A stretch of DNA of 64,000 bases from Dactylosporangium sp040605635 (GCF_040605635.1 NZ_JBEXDG010000027.1:1-64000); one strand, 5' to 3'. Shown: positions 53,895 to 63,033, counted from the first letter of the stretch. The notes: generated by a model not told the origin, from the letters alone. Numbers and translations: made by a program.

Positions 53895-54513
53895 CGACTC
53901 GCTCGACGGCCTGGTGCGCAAGCGGATCCGCGGGCTGCGGGTGGCCAGGGGCTGGTCGCTCGACGACCTCGCCTCCCGGTGCTACCTGAGCCCCTCCACG
54001 CTGAGCCGGATCGAGACGGGCCACCGCAGGATCGCCCTGGACCAGCTCGCGCCGATCGCGCGGGCGCTCGGGACCACTCTCGACCAGCTCGTGGAGTCCG
54101 TCGACGACGAGGACGTGGTGATCCGCCCGCGGCGCGACGTGGCGCACGGTGTGACCACCTGGATGATGACCCGGGAGCCGGGGCCGCACGGGGTGTCGGT
54201 GGCCAAGATGCGCATCACCCGGCCGGTCCCCGCCGAGCTGCGGGTGCATCCGGGCAAGGACTGGTTCACGGTGCTGTCAGGTGTTGTCGTACTGCGGCTG
54301 GGGGAGCGGACCATCCTGGTGGAAGCGGGCCAGGCCGCCGAGTTCTCCACGATGACGCCGCACGCGTTCGGGGCGCACGGCGGGCCGGCGGAGATCCTCT
54401 GCATCTTCGACCACGACGGGCAGCGCACGCACCTGCACCCTGATCCGGGGTCCGCCGCACCGCTGGACGGTGCCCCTGCCCCTGCCGCTCCGGACGGCGC
54501 CACTGTCGAATGA
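53884..54513 (+). CDS. XRE-family regulator with cupin domain
   Basis: A 209-residue regulator: an N-terminal helix-turn-helix (LVRKRIRGLRVARGWSLDDLASRCYLSPSTLSRIETGHRRI) and a C-terminal cupin barrel (about 95-185; VHPGKDWFTVLSGVVVLRLGERTILVEAGQAAEF, then PHAFGAHGGPAE). The cupin should bind a small ligand or metal. ATG 53884 follows its -10 by 7 bases; no ribosome site is needed. Divergent from the methyltransferase. Confidence 0.88.
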   Translation: MTQDDSLDGLVRKRIRGLRVARGWSLDDLASRCYLSPSTLSRIETGHRRIALDQLAPIARALGTTLDQLVESVDDEDVVIRPRRDVAHGVTTWMMTREPGPHGVSVAKMRITRPVPAELRVHPGKDWFTVLSGVVVLRLGERTILVEAGQAAEFSTMTPHAFGAHGGPAEILCIFDHDGQRTHLHPDPGSAAPLDGAPAPAAPDGATVE

Positions 54514-54518
54514 TCGTG

Positions 54519-54532
54519 CGAACGGATGTTCG
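54519..54532. promoter_or_regulatory. SOS (LexA) box 1
   Basis: CGAAC-GGAT-GTTCG is a symmetrical LexA-type site, one base per arm shorter than the actinobacterial consensus TCGAAC-N4-GTTCGA. It lies just after the XRE-cupin stop. Confidence 0.6.
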
Positions 54533-54589
54533 AAAATTCTCCCCGCGCCGTTGCGCCTCCCCCGCCCCCCGGGTGTAGTCTTACCCCAG

Positions 54590-54605
54590 TCGAACGAGTG
54601 TTCGA
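54590..54605. promoter_or_regulatory. SOS (LexA) box 2
   Basis: TCGAACGAGTGTTCGA matches the actinobacterial LexA consensus on both arms. It lies 9 bases after a TAGTCT -10-like box (54576-54581), a position suited to block initiation. The downstream genes belong to the SOS mutasome. Confidence 0.85.
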
Positions 54606-54695
54606 ACTGCTTCGGGAAGGCGATTCGCGGCGTTCTTCCCGAGCGCGGTCCGCGACACCGCGGAGGCCGGATTTTCGCGGGTCTGGCCTCAGGTG

Positions 54696-54742
54696 GGGTC
54701 GCTGCCCGCCGCCCACGACCCCCGGGCGGCGGGCAGCGACCC
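54696..54742. promoter_or_regulatory. Very stable hairpin in the SOS operon leader
   Basis: Perfect 19-bp arms (54696-54714 and 54724-54742) with a 9-base loop lie between the LexA boxes and the first gene; a smaller CCGGCC/GGCCGG pair follows. No T run is seen, so an RNA stabiliser or pause is as likely as a terminator. Confidence 0.6.
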
Positions 54743-54921
54743 AGCCGGCCCGCCGGCCGGGGGTGGTGTGGGGAAGCTCCACGCCCGGCCGGCGACGTCG
54801 CTGTTCGACGTTGCCCGACCATCGCCCGGCCCGCGTGCCATCGCTACTCCCCCAGCGGCGGCACGCACGCACCACGGGACCCAGAGCGGGACCCGCCGAC
54901 GCACCGCAGAGGGAGACACCG

Positions 54922-55482
54922 ATGCCGACGAACCGTTCGACCCCCTCGTCCAACGTCAGTCGATTCCCGACCGCCCCGGCCACCGCTCCGGTCGCCGGCC
55001 CGGCCGGTGGTGCACTCCAAGGCCAAGCCGGCAACCTGCCGTCGCGGCAGCAGCTTCCGGTTCCCGCGCATGCGCTTCCCCACCGCACCCCGCGGGAGCT
55101 GTTGACCCTCGCCCGCCGCGGCCTCGAAGAGGCGGCGGAGATCCGCACCGACGGCATGCGCTATGCCACCGCCCACCTCGCCGCGCTCCGCGCCGCCGCC
55201 GCCGTCCTCGCCGCCCGGGCCGTGCCCGCCGCGCCGGGCCGCCGCAGCCGCGTGACGAGCGTCTGGTCGCTGCTGGTGCTCGTCGCACCCGAGCTGACCG
55301 AGTGGGCCGCCTATTTCGCCGCCGGCGCCAGCAAGCGCTCCGCCGCCGAGGCGGGCATTCCGCGGGTGGTCACCGCCCGGGAGGCCGACGACCTCATGCG
55401 CTCCGCGGAGCAGTTCATCGCGGTCGTGGAGGTCGGGCTCGGCTTCTCCTATCAGCCCAGGCTCGAGGGCCTCGCCAGCTGA
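54922..55482 (+). CDS. SAV_6107-family HEPN-domain protein
   Basis: A 186-residue protein of the SAV_6107 HEPN family, often found next to actinobacterial error-prone polymerase genes. The helical core begins at TPRELLTLARRGLEEAAEIRTDGMRYATAHLAALRAAAAVLA and continues through VWSLLVLVAPELTEWAAYFAAGASKRSAAEAG. The first 65 residues are Pro/Ala-rich and probably disordered. Its molecular role is unknown; some HEPN proteins are RNases, but no clear R-x4-6-H motif is visible. GGGAG precedes ATG 54922. Regulation by LexA is predicted. Confidence 0.82.
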   Translation: MPTNRSTPSSNVSRFPTAPATAPVAGPAGGALQGQAGNLPSRQQLPVPAHALPHRTPRELLTLARRGLEEAAEIRTDGMRYATAHLAALRAAAAVLAARAVPAAPGRRSRVTSVWSLLVLVAPELTEWAAYFAAGASKRSAAEAGIPRVVTAREADDLMRSAEQFIAVVEVGLGFSYQPRLEGLAS

Positions 55483-56293
55483 CCCGCGGCGGTGCCGGCA
55501 CACCACGACCGGACCAGGCCACCGCCCGGCCCGCTCGCCCCACCCAGACCGGTCGGCCCGCCACGCCCGGTCAGCCCGGCAAGGCTCCCGGCCGACTCGG
55601 TCGACGCTCCTGACCCAGCCGGTTCGCCGGCCTGCCCGGACAGTGCTGGCACTGCCGGCAGCCCGGGTGGGTCGGGGTTCCGGTGATGGAGCGGTTGCTT
55701 CCGTCATGCACTTCGCAACTGGCCACGGATGGCCCTCGACATGCCGTGCCTGGCCGTTCCCGAGCGTGGGGGCGCCGGGGGCGGCATCGGAAAACCGGCC
55801 GGTGAAGCCTTGACCCGTGAACCTTCAGCCCTGCTGGGCCCGGCCGCTGAGCCGCGACCGCCGGGCGGTTCTTCCCCATGATCCGGAAGACTTTGTGTCG
55901 TCACAGCAGCACAAACTCTTCCGGATCATCAAGAACCCGAGCCCTGCGCACACTGATCAGCCTCATGGCCGGGTCGCGCCGGTGGCCCTGCCGGGCCGGC
56001 GGCGCGGGACATCCGGGCCGGCCGCCATCCACGACGTCAGCCCCGCCGTTCCGTCGTCGCCCTGGAAGGTTCGCCTCGCGCTGAGCAGGCGAGCCCCTCC
56101 AAGGGCCGGCATCGGACGAGGGCATCGCGGGCCGCTCACCGGACGGGACAGCACAGCGGGACGGGCCGGCCGGGCCCCGGTCCCAGCAGGACAGGGCAGC
56201 GGGACAGGGCAGCGGGACAGCGTCGCGTGCGGTCGTCGGAGTGGCGGCCCGGGCGCGGCGGGAGAACAGCACAACAGTGGGGGAGCAGGTGCC
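55483..56293. other. Long gap within the mutasome region
   Basis: About 810 bases between the HEPN gene and imuA'. It contains the palindromic element at 55878-55929 and a short AGCGGGACAGGGC tandem near 56197. Frames that read across it have no recognisable protein. No LexA box was seen here, so the imu genes may rely on the upstream boxes or another promoter. Confidence 0.5.
55878..55929. repeat. Dispersed palindromic element, complete copy
   Basis: ATGATCCGGAAGA (55878-55890) and TCTTCCGGATCAT (55917-55929) are perfect arms; TTTGTG/CACAAA extends the stem after one mismatch. Its left 25 bases recur in inverted orientation at 101-125. Confidence 0.75.
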
Positions 56294-57259
56294 GTGGCTG
56301 GCATGTCGGCTTCGGCGGCCGCCGAGTCCTCTGACGCACACGTCGACGACGACGCTGTGCCCAGGACCGGCGGCGTGACCACCCCTGCCCTCCACCGCGC
56401 CCTCCAGCCCGTCCCCACCCCCACCCCCGATCCCCGCGAGCCCCGAGCTGTCCGCGATGTCCACGATGCCGATGTCCGCGAAGCCCGGTCCCCTCGCGAA
56501 ACCAGGGAAGGGCGGGGCGGGGCGCAGTTGTGGGCGGTGGGGGAGGGGCGGGGCAAGGGGGAGCGTGGGCGGGGGCTGGCGGGGCTGGTCAGCGCCGGGA
56601 CGGTGCGGCCGGCCAGTGAGCACACCGCTGAGGCGGGGATCGGGGTGGGGAAGGTCCTGCCGGTGCTCGCGGGGCTGCGGGCGTTGCTGCCGGGAGGCGG
56701 GCTGCGGCGGGGGGCGACGATCGCGGTGCAGACGTCGTCGGTGCTGCTGGCGTTGCTGGCGGCGGCGAGCAGGGCCGGGTCGTGGTGTGCGGTGGTGGGG
56801 ATGCCTGCGTTGAGTCCGGTGGCGGCGGCCGAGATGGGGATCGCGCTCGAGCGGCTGGCGCTGGTGCCTGACCCCGGGGCCGAATGGGCGGGCATCGTCG
56901 CGGCGTTGCTCGACGGGGTGGACATCGTGGTGGCGGCGGTGCCGGGCACGCTCCAGCCGGCGGTGGCCGGGCGGCTGGCGGCGCGGGCCCGGCAGCGGGG
57001 CAGCGTGCTCATGCCGGCGGGGGCGTGGGCGGGCGCCGACGTGACGGTCTCGCCGGTGCGGCAGAGCTGGGGCGGGCTCGGGGAAGGACGGGGGCGCCTG
57101 CGGTGCCGGGAGCTGACGATCCAGGCCCGCGGCCGGGGAGCGGCGAGCGCCGCCCGCGAGGTGACGCTCTGGCTGCCCGCCCTGGAGGGCCCGCTGCCCC
57201 CCGTACGCGACGCGAAGATGCCGCGCAGGACGGCCCCGGCGTTGCGAAGGGTCGGCTGA
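56294..57259 (+). CDS. imuA': ImuA'-like RecA-fold protein of the mutasome
   Basis: A 321-residue protein of the actinobacterial ImuA' type, which recruits ImuB and DnaE2 for translesion synthesis. The RecA-like core starts near 115: GKVLPVLAGLRALLPGGGLRRGATIAVQ, then SVLLALLAAASRAGSWCAVVGMPALSPVAAAEMGIALERLALV and ALLDGVDIVVAAV. The P-loop Gly-Lys-Thr is absent, as in other ImuA'. The N-terminal 110 residues are charged and probably disordered. GTG 56294 has GGGGGAG 8 bases upstream; ATG 56303 is an alternative. Confidence 0.85.
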   Translation: MAGMSASAAAESSDAHVDDDAVPRTGGVTTPALHRALQPVPTPTPDPREPRAVRDVHDADVREARSPRETREGRGGAQLWAVGEGRGKGERGRGLAGLVSAGTVRPASEHTAEAGIGVGKVLPVLAGLRALLPGGGLRRGATIAVQTSSVLLALLAAASRAGSWCAVVGMPALSPVAAAEMGIALERLALVPDPGAEWAGIVAALLDGVDIVVAAVPGTLQPAVAGRLAARARQRGSVLMPAGAWAGADVTVSPVRQSWGGLGEGRGRLRCRELTIQARGRGAASAAREVTLWLPALEGPLPPVRDAKMPRRTAPALRRVG

Positions 57260-57380
57260 GGTGCCCCGGCCGGCGCGGCTGTCGGGCGGGTTTCGGCGCG
57301 CGGCGCGAAAAGGCTGGACGGCCGTGGCGCGAAGGGCTGGACGGCCGCGGCGTTGCGGAGGGCCGGCTGAGGTGTCCCGG
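57239..57380 (+). repeat. Diverged duplication of the imuA' 3' end
   Basis: The 32 bases at 57239-57270, spanning the imuA' stop, recur with a few mismatches at 57349-57380. Between them GGCTGGACGGCCG occurs twice. This expands the imuA'-imuB gap to 153 bases and includes a second GGCTGAGGTG. Confidence 0.65.
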
Positions 57381-57412
57381 CACGCAGGGCCGCGGTGGGG
57401 TGGGTTGAGGTG

Positions 57413-58942
57413 ATGCGGACGATGGTGGTCTGGTGTCCGGACTGGCCGGTGGTGGCGGCGGAGATCGTGGACGGATATCCGGCGGATCAGCCGGTGGCGG
57501 TGCTGCACGCGAACCGGGTCCTCGCGACATCGCCGACGGCGCGGGCCGAAGGGGTGCGGCGGGGGCTGCGGAAGCGGGAGGCGCAGGGGCGGTGCCCGCA
57601 CCTGATCGTCCTGGAGCACGACCCGGGGAGGGACACGCGGGCGTTCGAGCCGGTGCTCATGGCGGTCGAGGAGGTCGCGCCGGGCGTGGAGACGCTGCGG
57701 CCGGGGGCGTGCGCGCTCGCCGCGCGGGGGCCCGCCCGGTTCTACGGCGGTGAGGCCGCGGCGGCGGAGCGGCTCGTCGAGCAGATCGCGCAGCGGTGTG
57801 ACGTGGAGGCGCAGGTCGGGGTGGCGGAGGGGACGTTCGCGGCGGGGCTCGCGGCGCGGGCCGGGGTGCTGGTGCCGGCGGGGGAGACGGCGGCGTTCCT
57901 GCAGGACCTGAGCATCACGGCGCTGGGGCGCCCGGCGCTCGCCGACCTGCTCCGGCGGCTCGGGATCCACACGCTCCGGGAGTTCGCGGCGCTGCCCGCG
58001 CCGGACGTGCTCGCGCGGTTCGGGTTCGACGCGGCGCTCGCGCACCGGCTCGCCGGGGGGCGGGACGAGCGGCCGCTCGCGCCGCGGCGGCCGCCGGTGG
58101 ACCTCGACGTGACGGAGACGTTCGACGAGCCGGTCGAGCCGGTCGAGCGGGTCGACGCCGCCGCGTTCGCGGCCCGGGCCCTCGCGGAGCGGCTCCACGA
58201 GCGGCTCGGGGAGCAGGGTCTGGCGTGCACGCGGCTCGGGATCGAGGCGACCACCGTCACCGGGCAGGAGCTGCTGCGGGTCTGGCGGCACGACGGGCTG
58301 CTGAGCGTCAACGCCATCGCCGACCGGCTCCGCTGGCAGCTCGACGGTTGGCTGAAGCGGAAGGACGGACCGACGAGCGGGATCCGGCGGCTGCGGCTCG
58401 TCCCGGAAGGCGTCGTCGAGCACCTCGGGCTCCAGCCGGGGCTGTGGGGCGAGGCCGGCGAGGAACGCGACCGCGCCCACCGCGCCCTCACCCGCGTCCA
58501 GGGGTTGCTCGGCCCCGACGCGGTCCTCACCGCCGTCCTCGACGGCGGGCGCGCCGACAGCAGCCGGATCCGGCTCGTCGCGTTCGGCGACGAACGGGTC
58601 GCGCGGGGCACGGATGCGCCGTGGCCGGGTGGGCTGCCCTCGCCCTCGCCGGCGACCGTGTACCCGGTGCCGCTGCCCGCCGTCGTCGCCGACGCGGAGG
58701 GGCGGATGGTGCGGGTCAGCGGGCGGCTGGAGCTCAGCGGCGCGCCGGCCACGGTCCGCATCGGCGACGGGCAGCCGGTCGGCGTGGTCGCGTGGGGCGG
58801 GCCGTGGCCGGTCGACGAACGCTGGTGGGACGACGAGGGCGCCCGCCGCCGGGCCCGCTTCCAGCTCCAGCTCGCCGACGAGCGGGCGATCCTGGCGGTT
58901 CTCGAGGACGGGACCTGGCACGTGGAAGGGCTGTACGACTGA
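57413..58942 (+). CDS. imuB: ImuB, catalytically inactive Y-family polymerase
   Basis: A 509-residue Y-family-like protein that bridges DnaE2 and the sliding clamp. It begins MRTMVVWCPDWPVVAAEI; the catalytic D-x-D-x-F-F of active polymerases reads C-P-D-W, so no polymerase activity is expected. The helix-hairpin-helix region (LADLLRRLGIHTLREFAALPAPDVLARFG) and little-finger domain are present, and the long C-terminal ImuB extension ends WHVEGLYD. GAGGTG directly precedes ATG 57413. Its TGA overlaps the dnaE2 ATG (TGATG). Confidence 0.92.
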   Translation: MRTMVVWCPDWPVVAAEIVDGYPADQPVAVLHANRVLATSPTARAEGVRRGLRKREAQGRCPHLIVLEHDPGRDTRAFEPVLMAVEEVAPGVETLRPGACALAARGPARFYGGEAAAAERLVEQIAQRCDVEAQVGVAEGTFAAGLAARAGVLVPAGETAAFLQDLSITALGRPALADLLRRLGIHTLREFAALPAPDVLARFGFDAALAHRLAGGRDERPLAPRRPPVDLDVTETFDEPVEPVERVDAAAFAARALAERLHERLGEQGLACTRLGIEATTVTGQELLRVWRHDGLLSVNAIADRLRWQLDGWLKRKDGPTSGIRRLRLVPEGVVEHLGLQPGLWGEAGEERDRAHRALTRVQGLLGPDAVLTAVLDGGRADSSRIRLVAFGDERVARGTDAPWPGGLPSPSPATVYPVPLPAVVADAEGRMVRVSGRLELSGAPATVRIGDGQPVGVVAWGGPWPVDERWWDDEGARRRARFQLQLADERAILAVLEDGTWHVEGLYD

Positions 58943-61900
58943 TGGGATTCAGCAACCCCGACATCCCCTGGCGGGAGTTCGAGCAGCGGCTGAGCGGGAA
59001 GAGCTGGGGACAGCCTCCCGCGGACTACCACCCTGACGTCCTGTCGGCGGACGGCGACGGCGGGGACTCCCCGGCCTGGACACGCAAACGCGGCGCGTAC
59101 ACCCCGCCGCCGCTGCGACGGCCCGTCGACGCGGTGCCGTACGCCGAACTGCACTGCCACACGAACTTCAGCTTCCTCGACGGCGCCAGCCACCCCGAGG
59201 AGCTCGCCGAGGCCGCCGCCCGGCTCGGCCTGTCCGCGGTCGCGATCACCGACCACGACGGCTTCTACGGCGTGGTCCGCTTCGCCGAGGCGGCCAGGGA
59301 GCTCGACATCCGGACCGTGTTCGGCGCGGAGCTGTCGCTCGGGCTGCCCGGGCCGCAGAACGGCGAACCCGACCCGCACGGCCGGCACCTGCTCGTCCTC
59401 GCCAGGGGCCCGGAGGGGTACGCGCGGCTGTCCACCGTCATCAGCGAGGCCCACTTCCGCGGCGGCGAGAAGGGCCGCCCGGTCTACGACCTGGAGGAGG
59501 CCGCGGCGGCGCTCAGGGACCACGCGCTGATCCTGACCGGCTGCCGGAAGGGCCACGTCCAGGCGGCGCTGCTCGAACACGGACCGGAGGCGGCGGGCAA
59601 GGAGCTGGACCGCCTGACCGCCCTGTTCGGCGCCGGGTCGGTGGCGGTGGAGCTGACCTCGCACGGCGGCCCGTTCGACGACGAACGCAACGACGCCCTC
59701 GACGACCTGGCCCGGGCGCGGGGGCTGCCGACGGTCGCGACGAACAACGTGCACTACGCGACCCCGGGCCGCAGACGGCTGGCCACCGCGCTCGCCGCCG
59801 TCCGGGCCCGGCGCAGTCTCGACGACATCGACGGCTGGCTGCCCGCCGCCGGCACCGCCCACCTGCGCGGCGGCGCGGAGATGACGGCCCGGTTCGCGGC
59901 CTGGCCCGGTGCGGTGGCCAGGGCCGCCGCGTTCGGCGAGGAACTCGCGTTCGACCTGCAGCTCGTCGCGCCGCGGCTGCCGGACTACGCGGTGCCGGAG
60001 GCCGGCATGTCGGAGATGGACTGGCTGCGGCACCTGACGATGCAGGGCGCCGCCGACCGGTACCGCGGCAACGCCGGAGCGCACGCACAACTGGAGCACG
60101 AGCTGGCCCTCATCGAGGAGCTCAACTTCCCGGGGTATTTCCTCGTCGTGTACGACATCGTCACGTTCTGCAGGAACAACGACATCTACTGCCAGGGGCG
60201 CGGCTCCGCGGCGAACTCGGCGGTCTGCTTCGCGCTCGGCATCACCAACGTCGACGCCGTCAAATGGGGGCTGCTGTTCGAGCGGTTCCTGTCCCCGGAA
60301 CGCGACGGGCCGCCCGACATCGACATCGACATCGAGTCCGATCAGCGCGAGAAGGTCATCCAGCACGTCTACCGGAAATACGGCCGGCGGTACACCGCGC
60401 AGGTCGCGAACGTCATCTCGTACCGGCCGAAATCCGCGGTCCGGGACATGGCGAAAGCGTTCGGGCACTCGCCGGGGCAACAGGACGCGTGGAGCAGACA
60501 GGTCGAACGGTGGGGCGACGTGACGGCCGCCGACGTCGACGACATCCCCCGGCAGGTCCTCGACTTCGCCAACGAACTGCAGACGTTTCCCCGGCACCTC
60601 GGGATCCATTCCGGCGGCATGGTCATCTGCGACCGGCCGGTGATCGAGGTGTGCCCCGTCGAGCACGCGCGAATGGCCGACCGCACCGTCCTGCAATGGG
60701 ACAAGGACGACTGCGCGTCCGTCGGGCTCGTCAAGTTCGACCTGCTCGGCCTCGGCATGCTGTCGGCGCTGCGCTACGCGTTCGAGATGATCGGCGGCGA
60801 ACTCGACATCTCCACCATGCCGCTGGACGATTCCGAGGTCTACGACATGCTGTGCCGCGCCGATTCCGTCGGCGTGTTCCAGGTGGAGAGCCGCGCGCAG
60901 ATGGCCACCCTGCCGCGGCTCAAACCCCGCGGGTTCTACGACCTGGTCGTCGAGGTCGCGCTGATCCGTCCCGGCCCGATCCAAGGTGGTTCCGTCCACC
61001 CGTACATCCGCCGCAAGAACGGACTGGAAGAGGTGACCTATCCGCATCCGCTCCTGGAGCCGTCACTGCGCAAGACCCTCGGCGTGCCGCTCTTCCAGGA
61101 GCAGCTGATGCAGATGGCGATCGACGTCGCCGGATTCAGCCCCGCCGAGTCCGACGAACTGCGCCGCGCCATGGGGTCCAAACGGTCGATGGAGCGCATG
61201 GGTCGTATCAGGCAGCGGCTGTACGACGGCATGGCGGCCAACGGCATCGAGGGCGCGCTCGCGGAGGAACTGTTCGAGAAGCTGTCCGCGTTCGCCAATT
61301 ACGGTTTCCCGGAGAGCCACGCGATGAGCTTCGCCTATCTCGTGTACGCGAGCGCCTGGCTGAAGCGCTACCACCCGGCGGCGTTCTGCGCGGCACTGCT
61401 CAACGCGCAGCCGATGGGGTTCTACTCACCGCAGTCGCTCGTCGACGACGCCCGCCGGCACGGCGTCACCGTCCGCCGCCCCGACGTCAACCGCAGCAAC
61501 GCCCTGGCGACACTGGAGGACCCCGTGCCCGGGGAGGTCCCCGGAAGCGGCCCGCCGGGGTGGGGGCGGGGCGGGCCGGTCGTGCGGCTCGGGCTGTCCG
61601 CGGTCCGCTCCCTCGGCACCGCCGTCGCCGGACGGATCGAGGAAGAGCGGGGCGGGCACGGCCCGTACACCTCGATGAGCGACCTCGCTCGAAGGGCCGG
61701 CCTCACCACCGCCCACCTGGAGGCCCTGGCGACCGCGGACGCCTTCGCCGCGCTCGGGCTCAGCCGGCGGGAGGCGCTGTGGTCGGCGGGCGCGGCGGCG
61801 CGCGAGACCGCGGGACGGCTGCCCGGCACGACCGGCGGCCTGGACGCGCCGATGCTGCCCGGGATGGACGCCGTGGAACGTATGGTCGCCGACGTCTGGG

Positions 61901-62277
61901 CGACCGGACTGGCCCCGGACGCGCACCCGGCGCAGTTCGCCCGTGAGTACCTCGACCGGATCGGCGCCCTGTCCGTGGAGCGCCTGCACGCCGTCGAGCA
62001 CGGCCGCCGCGTCTGCGTCGGCGGGATCGTCACCCACCGGCAGCGCCCGGCAACCGCGGGTGGCGTCACGTTCATCAATCTGGAGGATGAGACGGGGATG
62101 CTCAACGTCACCTGCACGCCGGGGTTGTGGCAGCGGCACCGGCGGGTCGCCCGGACGGCGAGCGCCATGATCGTCCGCGGGATCCTGGAGAAGGTCGAGG
62201 GGGTGCTCAACCTGCGCGCCGACCACCTCGCGGTGCTGAGCCTGCCGATCCGCTCAGCGTCCCGCGACTTCAGATGA
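58942..62277 (+). CDS. dnaE2: Error-prone DNA polymerase III alpha subunit DnaE2
   Basis: A 1111-residue C-family polymerase performing mutagenic lesion bypass. PHP domain from ELHCHTNFSFLDGASHPEEL near 68 with AITDHDGFYG; the catalytic palm carries SRGSAANSAVCF-like GRGSAANSAVCFALGIT and PPDIDIDIES (Asp459 and neighbours); IHSGGMVICDRP, MGSKRSMERM and NYGFPESHAMSFAYLVYASAWLKRYHP follow. A C-terminal OB fold (VCVGGIVTHRQRPATAGGVTFINLEDETG) is included. Coupled to imuB by TGATG. The whole set is expected to be SOS-induced. Confidence 0.94.
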   Translation: MGFSNPDIPWREFEQRLSGKSWGQPPADYHPDVLSADGDGGDSPAWTRKRGAYTPPPLRRPVDAVPYAELHCHTNFSFLDGASHPEELAEAAARLGLSAVAITDHDGFYGVVRFAEAARELDIRTVFGAELSLGLPGPQNGEPDPHGRHLLVLARGPEGYARLSTVISEAHFRGGEKGRPVYDLEEAAAALRDHALILTGCRKGHVQAALLEHGPEAAGKELDRLTALFGAGSVAVELTSHGGPFDDERNDALDDLARARGLPTVATNNVHYATPGRRRLATALAAVRARRSLDDIDGWLPAAGTAHLRGGAEMTARFAAWPGAVARAAAFGEELAFDLQLVAPRLPDYAVPEAGMSEMDWLRHLTMQGAADRYRGNAGAHAQLEHELALIEELNFPGYFLVVYDIVTFCRNNDIYCQGRGSAANSAVCFALGITNVDAVKWGLLFERFLSPERDGPPDIDIDIESDQREKVIQHVYRKYGRRYTAQVANVISYRPKSAVRDMAKAFGHSPGQQDAWSRQVERWGDVTAADVDDIPRQVLDFANELQTFPRHLGIHSGGMVICDRPVIEVCPVEHARMADRTVLQWDKDDCASVGLVKFDLLGLGMLSALRYAFEMIGGELDISTMPLDDSEVYDMLCRADSVGVFQVESRAQMATLPRLKPRGFYDLVVEVALIRPGPIQGGSVHPYIRRKNGLEEVTYPHPLLEPSLRKTLGVPLFQEQLMQMAIDVAGFSPAESDELRRAMGSKRSMERMGRIRQRLYDGMAANGIEGALAEELFEKLSAFANYGFPESHAMSFAYLVYASAWLKRYHPAAFCAALLNAQPMGFYSPQSLVDDARRHGVTVRRPDVNRSNALATLEDPVPGEVPGSGPPGWGRGGPVVRLGLSAVRSLGTAVAGRIEEERGGHGPYTSMSDLARRAGLTTAHLEALATADAFAALGLSRREALWSAGAAARETAGRLPGTTGGLDAPMLPGMDAVERMVADVWATGLAPDAHPAQFAREYLDRIGALSVERLHAVEHGRRVCVGGIVTHRQRPATAGGVTFINLEDETGMLNVTCTPGLWQRHRRVARTASAMIVRGILEKVEGVLNLRADHLAVLSLPIRSASRDFR

Positions 62278-62288
62278 GCCCGTGCCGC

Positions 62289-62675
62289 TCATGCGGTCCG
62301 GCGGCCGCGCAGGAGCCACCAGAGACCGGCGACCGGCAGGACCAGGGGGACATAGCCGTAGCCCTGCCCGTAGTCGGACCAGACGGTCGCGTCCGGGAAC
62401 GCCTCGCTGTCCAGGATGCTCAGCGTGCCGACGACGAGGACGCCGAGCAGCTCGAACCCGCACGCGGCGAGCGCGACCCGGCGCGCGTCCCGGGCCAGGG
62501 CGACGGTCGCGACGATGTAGACGGCCGCGGCGAGCGCCGACAGCGAGTACGCGAGGGGCGCGTCGCCGAACTTCGTCGCGATCTGCACGCTCGCGCGGGC
62601 GGTCGCGGCCAGGGCGAACACGCCGTAGATCGCGACGAGGACCCGGCCGGGCCCCCTGTTGATGTGTTCAGCCAT
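62289..62675 (-). CDS. Four-helix membrane protein
   Basis: A 128-residue integral membrane protein with four hydrophobic helices and a conserved-looking periplasmic loop (DATVWSDYGQGYGYVPLV). It resembles actinobacterial proteins of unknown function. Its ATG overlaps the end of the upstream membrane gene by 8 bases, so the two are probably a complex. It ends 12 bases from the convergent dnaE2 stop. Confidence 0.78.
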   Translation of the reverse strand: MAEHINRGPGRVLVAIYGVFALAATARASVQIATKFGDAPLAYSLSALAAAVYIVATVALARDARRVALAACGFELLGVLVVGTLSILDSEAFPDATVWSDYGQGYGYVPLVLPVAGLWWLLRGRRTA

Positions 62676-63033
62676 TCCAGATCTGTCCCAGTCGCAGGAT
62701 GAGCACCGGCACGATGACGGCGGCGCTGCCGATGAGCAGGGAACCCCAGCGGGTCGGCTCCATCCGGGCGAGGACCGCGCCGGCCGGCGGCAGGAGCAGC
62801 GCCGTCAGCATGTACCCGACGAGGGTGACGACCTCGCCGCCCTCCTCCGGGCCGTGCCCGCGGGCGAGCCCGACGCCGAGCGCGACCACCTGCGCCAGGA
62901 CGAGCACCGTGACCACGCCGAGTCCCTGGAAGAGCGGGCGGGTCGGCTCACGGTGCCGGAAGAACTCCACGAACGCCCAGGCCGCGAGGGCGAGCGACAG
63001 CACGGAGATGGCGACTGCCAAGGGCCCGATCAC
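62668..63033 (-). CDS. Four-helix membrane protein, partner of the previous gene
   Basis: A 121-residue membrane protein (GTG start) with four hydrophobic helices: LAVAISVLSLALAAWAFVEF, GLGVVTVLVLAQVVALGVGLA, TLVGYMLTALLLPPAGAVLA and SLLIGSAAVIVPVLILRL. The pair is reminiscent of small two-subunit membrane complexes of unknown role. Overlap with the next gene indicates co-translation. Confidence 0.76.
   Translation of the reverse strand: MIGPLAVAISVLSLALAAWAFVEFFRHREPTRPLFQGLGVVTVLVLAQVVALGVGLARGHGPEEGGEVVTLVGYMLTALLLPPAGAVLARMEPTRWGSLLIGSAAVIVPVLILRLGQIWNG

Noticed and set aside
55817..56293. Upstream extension of imuA' (159 more codons)
   Set aside because: The frame crosses the palindromic element, has no recognisable sequence and lacks a ribosome site; GTG 56294 has one.
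55901..58921. 1006-codon frame antisense to imuA' and imuB
   Set aside because: Low-complexity Arg/Pro-rich translation and full overlap with recognisable mutasome genes.
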